Source: Chitinophagales bacterium
Lineage (GTDB): Bacteria; Bacteroidota; Bacteroidia; Chitinophagales; Chitinophagaceae
Direction of reading: 5' to 3'
Length of the DNA stretch: 64,000 bases
Assembly: GCA_015655015.1 (NCBI GenBank)
Contig: JAATFV010000063.1
Coordinates: 80,694 to 144,693, forward strand
Each line of letters begins with the position of its first letter. Position 1 is the first letter of the stretch. The notes below the pieces were generated by a model. It did not search any database. It was not told the origin of the DNA and worked only from the letters and a program-made list of their open reading frames with translations. Shown here piece after piece: positions 56,982 to 63,858 of this stretch. The translations under genes were made by a program, and so were the position numbers.

Positions 56982-57866
56982 ATGAGTACGAGAAATTCAG
57001 GCAGACGTGGATTTGCGTCGATGGAACCCGAGGAACGACGCCGTATTGCTCAGCGTGGAGGCCAGGCCTCACATGGCGGACAGGGACATTATGAAAATGA
57101 CTATGAAGAGGATTATGACGATGAGGAAGGAGAAGATGAATATGGAGATGGTAATCATCCGTCTTCCCGCTATCATGATTACGAGGACGAGGGCGAAGAC
57201 GATGAAGATTATGATGAGGAGGATGAAGACGAGGATTATCAGCAGCCTTATTCCCGATATGAAGAGGATGAGGACGATGACTACGATAATAACCGGCAAC
57301 GCAGGGGCAGAGACAATGAATACGAATCTTCAGGGAGGGGAAGATCTTCTGACCGTGGACAATCCTCGGAAGGGAATCATCAGGGCGGCGGCCGCGGATT
57401 TGCTTCCATGGATCGCGACCGGGTAAGACGGATCGCCAGTGAAGGAGGGCGTGCCCGCCATGACAGCCGGGGAAGAAGCCATGACAATGGTGGAAATGGC
57501 CGTTCCGGCGGCAACCGCTCGGGAGATTCCGACAGAAGACGGTCTTCCTCTTCAGAAAGAGATCAGCATTCCTCCTCCGAAAGAGGCGGCAGCTCTTCTT
57601 CCGGGAGAGGCGGTAGTTCTTCTTCCGAAAGAGGGCGTTCTTCCCAGTCATCCGGCAGGGGACATTCATCCAGGTCATCCTCCGGCAGGGGACGGTCATC
57701 CGGTAATTCTTCCGGCGACAGCCATTCCAGTTCTTCCTCCCGGGGTCATTCCGGTAATTCCGGTCAGCAACGTAATGCAAGCGGACAATTCACCAGCCGG
57801 TCCGGACGGTCTGGTTATGGCAGCCGTTCCAATTCCAGCAGCGGCCGCAGCTCCCGCAGCAGATAA
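56982..57866 (+). CDS. Disordered stress protein with two KGG motifs, acidic block and Arg/Gly/Ser-rich tail
   Basis: A 294-residue low-complexity protein. Two copies of the KGG (Con-10/GsiB-type) stress motif lie at about residues 7-32 (RRGFASMEPEERRRIAQRGG) and 136-161 (GRGFASMDRDRVRRIASEGG). Between them is an acidic block (about 38-110) with runs of Asp, Glu and Tyr. The last 130 residues are Ser/Arg/Gly-rich (GRGGSSSSERGRSSQSSGRG) with a QFTSRSG element. KGG proteins are linked to desiccation and general stress. The alternation of acidic and Arg/Gly blocks would favour self-association into condensates or binding to nucleic acids; this is inference. Other frames here are shadows of the repeats. 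Confidence 0.85.
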   Translation: MSTRNSGRRGFASMEPEERRRIAQRGGQASHGGQGHYENDYEEDYDDEEGEDEYGDGNHPSSRYHDYEDEGEDDEDYDEEDEDEDYQQPYSRYEEDEDDDYDNNRQRRGRDNEYESSGRGRSSDRGQSSEGNHQGGGRGFASMDRDRVRRIASEGGRARHDSRGRSHDNGGNGRSGGNRSGDSDRRRSSSSERDQHSSSERGGSSSSGRGGSSSSERGRSSQSSGRGHSSRSSSGRGRSSGNSSGDSHSSSSSRGHSGNSGQQRNASGQFTSRSGRSGYGSRSNSSSGRSSRSR

Positions 57867-57892
57867 TTTTGTTTAGCGATGACTTCTATACA

Positions 57893-57930
57893 TAAGAAAT
57901 AGAGTCCCGGCGGGCTCTATTTCTTATTTT
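57893..57930. terminator. Bidirectional terminator between the KGG and DUF481 genes
   Basis: Arms TAAGAAATAGAG (57893-57904) and CTCTATTTCTTA (57915-57926) form a perfect 12-bp stem with a ten-base loop, followed by T-rich sequence. The two genes converge here. Confidence 0.75.
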
Positions 57931-58748
57931 TATTTATTGATGGTCAGTCCAAAATTTAACAGGGTATTCTCACTTCGCGTCCGGGTGAACCTGTTATAAG
58001 TGTAGGCAATCGTAAAATTCAGCCATTTATACAGTTTGACCGAAGCCGAGGCATTGAATTTAAAGATGTAATCATTCCAGCGTGAAAGAGAATTCTGGAG
58101 GAAGGCGGTGCCATCCAGCGAATACATATCCCGGATGACCCAATGCGTAAAGACCCGGAAAGAATTCCTCACTGCCTGGTATCGGTCCCTTTGATAAATA
58201 TTGCCATTGGGCCCTCCATACAGGCTATCATACAGATCTCCCTTTTCATAGAGAAGGCCATCGCTGATATTTATGAATGTCTTTTTCTTATCGAGCACGT
58301 TGTATCCACCCCCCAATCCGGTCTGCAGCTGATGGTTGATCAATAAGGAAACACTCGTGTTATAAGTAGCCAGTCCCCAGTAATAAAAATGCGGCATGGT
58401 TCCGTACAGGTTGAAATCCAGCGTTGTCGAGACATCGTTATTGGTGAGTATATGAGACTGCTTGCCATAGATCCAGCTGCTATTGAGATTGAGCGTGGAA
58501 TTTTTTTTGGACACGCTGGCCTTAAAAGCATTGTTTAGAACATAGGATTGCAGGGAATTGGTAGTATTAATAGTGCCCGTAGCTGCATAATTCAGATGAT
58601 AGCTGATAGTGTCGTCCCTGTGTGTGGAATCGGAATTCTTCGCTTTCGGAGGGACGGTATCCTTTACCGGCGGGCTTCCCGGGTCTCCATCCTGGCAGAA
58701 AACATGAAACGGAATAAGCAACAATAAGATCGGGATGATCAATTTCAT
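57930..58748 (-). CDS. DUF481 outer-membrane barrel protein
   Basis: About 272 residues. A signal peptide (KLIIPILLLLIPFHVFCQ) and a short Pro/Asp-rich linker precede a DUF481 (YdiY-like) beta barrel: LNYAATGTINTTNSLQSYVL, STLNLNSSWIYGKQSHILTN, and the end YTYNRFTRTRSENTLLNFGL with alternating residues. The family is induced by acid or osmotic stress in some bacteria. The first ATG of the frame is at 58763, but it lies within a TGGCAT-type element (58760-58775). I therefore prefer 58748, though this leaves almost no leader. Confidence 0.82.
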   Translation of the reverse strand: MKLIIPILLLLIPFHVFCQDGDPGSPPVKDTVPPKAKNSDSTHRDDTISYHLNYAATGTINTTNSLQSYVLNNAFKASVSKKNSTLNLNSSWIYGKQSHILTNNDVSTTLDFNLYGTMPHFYYWGLATYNTSVSLLINHQLQTGLGGGYNVLDKKKTFINISDGLLYEKGDLYDSLYGGPNGNIYQRDRYQAVRNSFRVFTHWVIRDMYSLDGTAFLQNSLSRWNDYIFKFNASASVKLYKWLNFTIAYTYNRFTRTRSENTLLNFGLTINK

Positions 58749-58759
58749 GGAAGGTGTCT

Positions 58760-58775
58760 TCAAAAAATTATGCCA
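58760..58775 (-). promoter_or_regulatory. TGGCATAATTTTTT element at the DUF481 gene
   Basis: Minus-strand TGGCATAATTTTTTGA, the third exact copy of the 14-base core. It sits closer to the start codon than elsewhere. Confidence 0.45.
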
Positions 58776-58824
58776 GAAAGCGAAGGGCGCATCATCAAGG
58801 ACATTATCGTTCCCTCCATCTCTA

Positions 58825-58840
58825 TGGCATTAGCCTTGCA
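58825..58840 (+). promoter_or_regulatory. Near-consensus sigma-54 promoter of the DUF3175 gene
   Basis: TGGCATTAGCCTTGCA has TGGCAT at -24, exactly five bases, then TTGCA at -12 (GG-N10-GC). It is the best sigma-54 match in the window. The transcript would start near 58851, leaving a 63-base leader before the ATG at 58914. Confidence 0.7.
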
Positions 58841-58913
58841 GGGGAGCATATAGTATCTGACGACACCATATGGTTCAAATCATCTATTCAATTAAAATAT
58901 TAAAAATAAAACT

Positions 58914-59357
58914 ATGACGACAGCAAAAAATAGTTCTTCCGCTAAAAGGAACCCAAGGAAGACCGCCGCAGCAAAAAGCAGGAATAAAAAGGCTGCTGCG
59001 AAAGGTAAGAAGACGCCGGGCAAGCGGAAATGGTCCGCCGCTGTAACCGGGCACAGCGACGCGCTGGACCTTAAAAAAGGAGTCTTCACCTCCGACGATC
59101 CCCAAAAGATAGCCCGGTCCCTGGAAAAGTCAGCGGAAGAGAGCCATCGGAAAAAAGGAAGCTCCCGCCAGTCGGCCGCATCCATGCTGAACTTTTACAT
59201 CAACCGGGCAGGTAAAAATCTTCCAGCCTCGAAAAAGAAGACCCTGAACAAGGCAAAGGAAGAGTTAAAAGAAATATCTTCTAAAAAAGAGAAAACTGAT
59301 AAAAAGAAATCCGCTAACGAAAAATCCGCCAGGCCAAAAAAAACTAAAAAAGCCTGA
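58914..59357 (+). CDS. DUF3175 protein with basic flanks
   Basis: A 147-residue protein. The DUF3175 core at about 38-112 reads RKWSAAVTGHSDALDLKKGV, FTSDDPQKIARSLEKSAEES and SAASMLNFYINRAGKNLPAS. Lys/Ala-rich tails on both sides suggest DNA or RNA contact. DUF3175 genes often accompany LigD, Ku and other stress genes in soil bacteria, and the function is unknown. The gene converges with GH15 and overlaps it by 14 bases. Confidence 0.93.
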   Translation: MTTAKNSSSAKRNPRKTAAAKSRNKKAAAKGKKTPGKRKWSAAVTGHSDALDLKKGVFTSDDPQKIARSLEKSAEESHRKKGSSRQSAASMLNFYINRAGKNLPASKKKTLNKAKEELKEISSKKEKTDKKKSANEKSARPKKTKKA

Positions 59358-61239
59358 GACCATCGGAATCAACATTCTTATTTCTGTTATCATCCAATTG
59401 TTTGTTGAGGTTATAGGCAGCGCTGATAAGCCCCAGGTGTGTAAAAGCCTGGGGAAAATTGCCCAGGTGCTGGCCTTCAAAACCCAATTGCTCGGAATAA
59501 AGTCCCAGGTGATTGGCATATCCCAGCATCTTTTCAAAGTAAAACCGGGATTTATCCAATTGCCCCGAACGGGACAAACATTCCACGTACCAGAAAGTAC
59601 ACATGGAAAAAGTACCTTCCCTGCTTACGATACCATCGGTATGCGTATCGATCAGACCATCGGGCGCCGCCAGTTCCGGCCTGTAACGATAGACCAGGGA
59701 ATCGGTGACCAGCTCCTCTTCAATCCTTTTTAAAGTGGACATCCAGCGGGGATCTTTGGGACTGATAAAGCGGACAAGAGGCATTAACAAGGCGGATGCA
59801 TCTACGGTAGAGGAACCGGGGAACTGCATAAACGCCCCTTTCTCCTCATCCCAAAAGTCCGTGAAGATGCTGTCATAGATCTTATCCCGTTCCGTCTTCC
59901 AGTTGCCATTCCGGGGAAAAGAGCGGGTTTCCGCTATCTTCATCGCCCTGTCCAGGGCCACCCAGCAGGAAAGACGGGAATAAAGGAAATCTTTTCTGCC
60001 TCCTCGTACCTCCCATATTCCATCATCCGGCTGATTCCAGTTATTGCTCAGCCATTCAATTTGTTTTTCCAGGTCTTTCCAGAAATCGTAGGAAATGGGT
60101 TCTACATGCTTGTTATACAAAAAAACCGAATCCATTAGTTCTCCATAAATATCCAGTTGAAGCTGCCCGTAGGCATCATTGCCGATCCGGACCGGCGAAG
60201 ACTGACAATACCCTTCAAAATTATCCAGGGTATACTCCTTCAGCTGGCGCTCGCCATTGATCGAATACATGATCCCCAACCTTTCCTGTCCCTTGATGTC
60301 CCGGCAGGCCTTCTCCACCCAGTTCATAAAAGCTCCTGCTTCTTTCGTATATCCAAGGCGTATAAAAGAATAAACCGTAAAGGAAGCATCCCGTATCCAG
60401 GTATAACGATAGTCCCAGTTACGCTGTCCGCCGATGCTCTCCGGAAGACCGAACGTAGGAGCCGCTATAATAGACCCATACCTGGCCGAAGTGAGTAATT
60501 TCAGCACCAGGGCCGACCGGTGAACGGTCTCCATCCATCTTCCTTTATAAATGGACCGGGAGACCCAGTCTTTCCAGTAGTTCACCGTCCGGAAGATGAT
60601 TTGTTTTATAAAACCTGGAAAATCGTCCTGTCCGGCCGTCTCATTCGCAGCATCTTCCAGGAGAAAGTCAACAGTCTGACCGGCGTTGAGCGTGAATTCC
60701 GCCATGACATCCCTGTCATTGATCTGTAAAGGCACACTGCTCTTTAATCGTAATATCAGGGCGTTTTCTCCTTCCTGCTTGAAAAGTATCTCATTAGGAC
60801 CCAGCTGCTCCAGGATATGGCCACTTTTTCCATAGTTAAACCGGGGACAGCATTGCAGCTTGTATTTCACCTCTCCCCGCACGGAGGTAAGCCGGCGGAC
60901 CAGCTTCTTTCCATCCTGTGCATCAGGGGACACCGGCATCAGATCCATTATTTCCCCCACCCCCTCCGAAGAAAGAAAACGGGTAAGCAATACATTGGTA
61001 TCCGGCAGATAAAGCTGTTTGGTCTTCATCTTCCTGAACTCCGGGTTTATGGAAAAGAAACCACCTTTCTTCTCGTCCAAAAGAGAGGAAAATATACTGG
61101 GGGAATCGAATTGAGGAAAACACATAAAATCAATGGAACCATTGAGACCCACGAGGGCTACCGTATTCAGGTCGCCGATAATACCATAATTTTCAATTGG
61201 TTGATAACTCACCGGAACAGTTTTTGTGTGCAGTAGCAA
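59344..61239 (-). CDS. GH15-family glucoamylase/trehalase-like enzyme
   Basis: A 631-residue cytoplasmic protein. The N-terminal domain starts YQPIENYGIIGDLNTVALVG and NGSIDFMCFPQFDSPSIFSS. The (alpha/alpha)6 barrel has LPESIGGQRNWDYRYTWIRD (about residue 268), WEVRGGRKDFLYSRLSCWVA (catalytic Glu) and EGTFSMCTFWYVECLSRSGQ. Members hydrolyse alpha-glucosides; some bacterial ones are trehalases. Overall length matches these. In a stress context with GlgX it may free glucose from glycogen or adjust trehalose level. A TGGCGCG-type element lies upstream. Confidence 0.94.
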   Translation of the reverse strand: MLLHTKTVPVSYQPIENYGIIGDLNTVALVGLNGSIDFMCFPQFDSPSIFSSLLDEKKGGFFSINPEFRKMKTKQLYLPDTNVLLTRFLSSEGVGEIMDLMPVSPDAQDGKKLVRRLTSVRGEVKYKLQCCPRFNYGKSGHILEQLGPNEILFKQEGENALILRLKSSVPLQINDRDVMAEFTLNAGQTVDFLLEDAANETAGQDDFPGFIKQIIFRTVNYWKDWVSRSIYKGRWMETVHRSALVLKLLTSARYGSIIAAPTFGLPESIGGQRNWDYRYTWIRDASFTVYSFIRLGYTKEAGAFMNWVEKACRDIKGQERLGIMYSINGERQLKEYTLDNFEGYCQSSPVRIGNDAYGQLQLDIYGELMDSVFLYNKHVEPISYDFWKDLEKQIEWLSNNWNQPDDGIWEVRGGRKDFLYSRLSCWVALDRAMKIAETRSFPRNGNWKTERDKIYDSIFTDFWDEEKGAFMQFPGSSTVDASALLMPLVRFISPKDPRWMSTLKRIEEELVTDSLVYRYRPELAAPDGLIDTHTDGIVSREGTFSMCTFWYVECLSRSGQLDKSRFYFEKMLGYANHLGLYSEQLGFEGQHLGNFPQAFTHLGLISAAYNLNKQLDDNRNKNVDSDGLRLF

Positions 61240-61264
61240 AAACTATTCCTGCCCTTCTTTCTCC

Positions 61265-61280
61265 GGAAAAAATCGCGCCA
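61265..61280 (-). promoter_or_regulatory. Sigma-54-like element upstream of the GH15 gene
   Basis: Minus-strand TGGCGCGATTTTTTCC: GG ten bases before TC, T-tract as in the other members. The start codon lies 26 bases downstream. Confidence 0.45.
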
Positions 61281-61408
61281 TGCCGCTTCCGGATCGCCCC
61301 ACTCCGGCCAACGACCAAACCGGGTATATGAATTGCATTCATCTTATAAACTCAAATTATTTTTTATGGATTTTCCCGAAAGACATTCCCCCTGACTCAT
61401 TACCTCAC

Positions 61409-61424
61409 TGACATTAAATTTAAT
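61409..61424 (+). promoter_or_regulatory. Weak TGGCAT-type element upstream of the second DUF892 gene
   Basis: TGACATTAAATTTAAT, with one G changed to A, otherwise nearly the same as TGGCATTAAATTTCTT at 37790. It lies 47 bases before the ATG at 61471. Confidence 0.25.
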
Positions 61425-61470
61425 TGCATAAAGCAGTATAACTTTTTCTTAACCAATAAAAAATAGCATC

Positions 61471-62394
61471 ATGAGATCGAAAACACCATCTAAATCGGCC
61501 AATAGCAATAAGGCAAGGGGTGCAGCCGATAAAAGGCAAAGTGCAGGATCCTCAGGCCGGCAGCAGGGATCTGCAGGAAGAAATGAGAGCAGCGCGAACG
61601 GAAGAGCACAGGAACGTTCTGCGGGAAGCCGTTCTGAAAATGTCTCCGGAAGAGGACAGCAGCCTACCGGAGAAAGAGTATCCCAGGGTTCTGCCGAAAG
61701 GTCGGGCTCCGGTGCGGGGAATGCAAAAAAAGAGAGCGGAGCATCCGGTTCGGGAGGTTCACCACAGGGAGAGTCTCCCCTGGAGAAATTTTTCCTGGCC
61801 CAGCTAAAGGACATTTATTATGCCGAGCAAAAGATTACCCGGTCCCTTCCCAAAATGCAGGAAGCTGCTACCACCGAAGAATTAAAAGATGCCTTCGAAG
61901 ATCATTTGCACCAGACGCAACGCCATGTCAAACGCCTGGAAAAAGTATTCCAGACCCTGAATAAAAAAGCAGAAGGCGAAAAATGCGAAGCCATAGAAGG
62001 AATTGCCCGGGAAGTAGATTCAATTATAGAAGAGACAGAGGAAGGCACTTTCACCCGGGATGCCGCCCTGATCATTGCCGCTCAGAAAGTGGAACATTAC
62101 GAGATTGCCACCTATGGGGGACTGGTCCAGCTTGCTATCACCATGGGACTCCATGATGCGGCAGATCTGCTGGACAAGACGCTGATCGAAGAAGAGGATA
62201 CGGACTCCCTGCTCACGGAGATCGCAGAGAACCAGATAAATCTCCGGGCCGAACATGAGGGCAACCAGTATAGCTGGGACCAGAAAGATCAGGAGGAAAC
62301 GGATGAGGCGGAAGAAGAGGACGAAACAGAGGAAGAAGAGGAAGGAAATAAGGCGGGCAAAAAAGGCCAGCCGATATATGCCGGGATCCATTAG
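61471..62394 (+). CDS. DUF892 ferritin-like protein with long disordered ends
   Basis: A 307-residue protein, about 100 longer than its paralogue at 3208. Residues 1-100 are Ser/Gly/Arg-rich and disordered (SSGRQQGSAGRNESSANGRA and similar). The DUF892 bundle follows at about 105-262 (FFLAQLKDIYYAEQKITRSL, DHLHQTQRHVKRLEKVFQTL, AALIIAAQKVEHYEIATYGG, LLDKTLIEEEDTDSLLTEI). The last 40 residues are Asp/Glu-rich. It may store or detoxify iron or peroxide as other ferritin-like proteins do. The disordered arms resemble those of the KGG protein nearby. Confidence 0.9.
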   Translation: MRSKTPSKSANSNKARGAADKRQSAGSSGRQQGSAGRNESSANGRAQERSAGSRSENVSGRGQQPTGERVSQGSAERSGSGAGNAKKESGASGSGGSPQGESPLEKFFLAQLKDIYYAEQKITRSLPKMQEAATTEELKDAFEDHLHQTQRHVKRLEKVFQTLNKKAEGEKCEAIEGIAREVDSIIEETEEGTFTRDAALIIAAQKVEHYEIATYGGLVQLAITMGLHDAADLLDKTLIEEEDTDSLLTEIAENQINLRAEHEGNQYSWDQKDQEETDEAEEEDETEEEEEGNKAGKKGQPIYAGIH

Positions 62395-62408
62395 ACCGCT
62401 CTCGTTGA

Positions 62409-62599
62409 ATGCGCAACAACTCCGTCTATGCGGCCCTGGCCGCCAATATCGCCATGGGCCTGCCAGGTTCATTGCCGGAGGAATCACCGGAAGTTCAGCT
62501 ATGATCTCAGAAGCTGTTCATTCACCGGTGGACTCCGTCAATGAACTTTTATTATTATATGATGTCCATCGAAGCATTCTATGGTATCCATCGAAGTAA
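62409..62599 (+). pseudogene. Frameshifted, truncated CDF-family cation efflux gene
   Basis: From the ATG at 62409 the frame reads RNNSVYAALAANIAMGL, then it fails. From about 62460 the next frame (+1 shift) continues RFIAGGITGSSAMISEAVHS, then PVDSVNELLLLYDVHRSILW and a stop at 62599. Together these are the first transmembrane region of cation diffusion facilitators (TGSSAM.SEA.HS.VD is the family signature). The remaining 230 or so residues are absent. The gene is thus both frameshifted and truncated. It begins 15 bases after the DUF892 stop. Confidence 0.88.
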
Positions 62600-62672
62600 C
62601 CGGCAAAAAGATAAGACCTAATCTTTCGGTTGATCCGCCAACGGCTCCGGTCAGGTAAAAATATATTTTTAA

Positions 62673-62680
62673 TAGTTTTG
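62673..62680 (+). promoter_or_regulatory. Possible -7 promoter element of the orphan FecR gene
   Basis: TAGTTTTG matches the Bacteroidota -7 consensus TAnnTTTG and lies 45 bases before the ATG at 62725. No good -33 TTTG was found. Confidence 0.35.
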
Positions 62681-62724
62681 GTACTGTCGCCCTTTTCTCT
62701 TGTCCTTATATAAAGGGCATTCCC

Positions 62725-63858
62725 ATGCAGGAAGATAGATTTTGGTCTTTAGCCAGTTTGAAAGTCTCCGGAGAGGCCAGTGAAGAAGAACTGGCTGAGC
62801 TGGATAAATGGTTAGCGCAATATCCGGAGATGGTCCTGCGTCTGGAAGTATATACCAATATCTGGCGCCAGAAACATCCCGGTCTGCCGGTAAATAATGA
62901 ATATGCTTATAACAGGCACCTGCAAAGGCTAAGCAATCACCTATCAGCACCTGCCCTGCAATATGCTTCTTCGGAAGTGCATGCACCATCACGGGAAGAG
63001 GAGGAAGCCGGCAAGCCCATTCCCCGCAAACAGGCCCGTACCTTACGAATAGCTATCCTCACCGCGGCAGCAGCGGCAGCAGTGCTGGGGATCATCTTCC
63101 TCCCGGGACTTTTCGGCAGAACAACTGTCCATAAAGGTGTCATCTCCAATAATACCATCAGTACCCGCCCGGGCTCCAGATCAAAAGTGCAATTACCCGA
63201 TGGTACGCAGGTATGGCTGAATTCCGATAGCCGGCTCACGTATAACCAGGGGTTTCCGGCAGATTCCAGGGAAGTACAGCTAACGGGAGAAGCTTATTTC
63301 GACGTAGCAAAGGATAAGAGCCATCCCTTTGTTATCCATACTTCCACCGTCGATATCAAAGTCCTGGGAACCTCCTTTAATGTGAAATCCTATGAGAATG
63401 AACGAAACACCGAAACGGCCCTCTTCCAGGGCTCGATACAGGTTAGCCCGCACAACAATCCGGAACAAAAGATCCTGCTGAAGCCCGACCAGAAACTCAT
63501 CGTGCAGAACAACAAGCTGTCCGTAACAGGTATTTCACCCGGGCCGGCTAAAAACAATACCGACGAACCGCTCATCACCCTTGGCAAAGTACATTTTCAA
63601 AAAAAAGACAGCAGCGCTACAGAGACTCTGTGGATGAAAAATCAGCTGGCGCTTGACGGCGCTGCGCTGGATGAAGTGGCGCTGCAGATAGAACGCTGGT
63701 ATGGCGTGAAAGTGGTTATTACAGATGAACGGCTGAAGAGCATCCACTATAACGCCGTCTTCGAAGATGAAAGCCTGCAGCAGGTCCTGGAGGCCCTTCG
63801 GCTCAGCGGTAACTTTACCTATACGATCCACAAAAAAGAAGTCACGATAACGCCCTGA
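62725..63858 (+). CDS. FecR-family anti-sigma factor without adjacent sigma gene
   Basis: A 377-residue protein. The N-terminal sigma-binding region (FWSLASLKVSGEASEEELAE, residues 6-25) is followed by a membrane helix at about 105-128 (RIAILTAAAAAAVLGIIFLP). The periplasmic FecR domain has VQLPDGTQVWLNSDSRLTYN, REVQLTGEAYFDVAKDKSHP and VDIKVLGTSFNVKSYENERN. A C-terminal STN-like part ends the protein. No sigma factor gene lies upstream, where a DUF892 gene and a broken CDF gene are found instead. A SusC gene may follow beyond the window. Confidence 0.94.
   Translation: MQEDRFWSLASLKVSGEASEEELAELDKWLAQYPEMVLRLEVYTNIWRQKHPGLPVNNEYAYNRHLQRLSNHLSAPALQYASSEVHAPSREEEEAGKPIPRKQARTLRIAILTAAAAAAVLGIIFLPGLFGRTTVHKGVISNNTISTRPGSRSKVQLPDGTQVWLNSDSRLTYNQGFPADSREVQLTGEAYFDVAKDKSHPFVIHTSTVDIKVLGTSFNVKSYENERNTETALFQGSIQVSPHNNPEQKILLKPDQKLIVQNNKLSVTGISPGPAKNNTDEPLITLGKVHFQKKDSSATETLWMKNQLALDGAALDEVALQIERWYGVKVVITDERLKSIHYNAVFEDESLQQVLEALRLSGNFTYTIHKKEVTITP

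Noticed and set aside
56974..57876. Long alternative frames over the KGG gene (His/Arg-rich minus frame, Pro/Ala-rich plus frame)
   Set aside because: They are by-products of the Ser/Arg/Gly and Asp/Glu repeat codons and lack known domains or start context.
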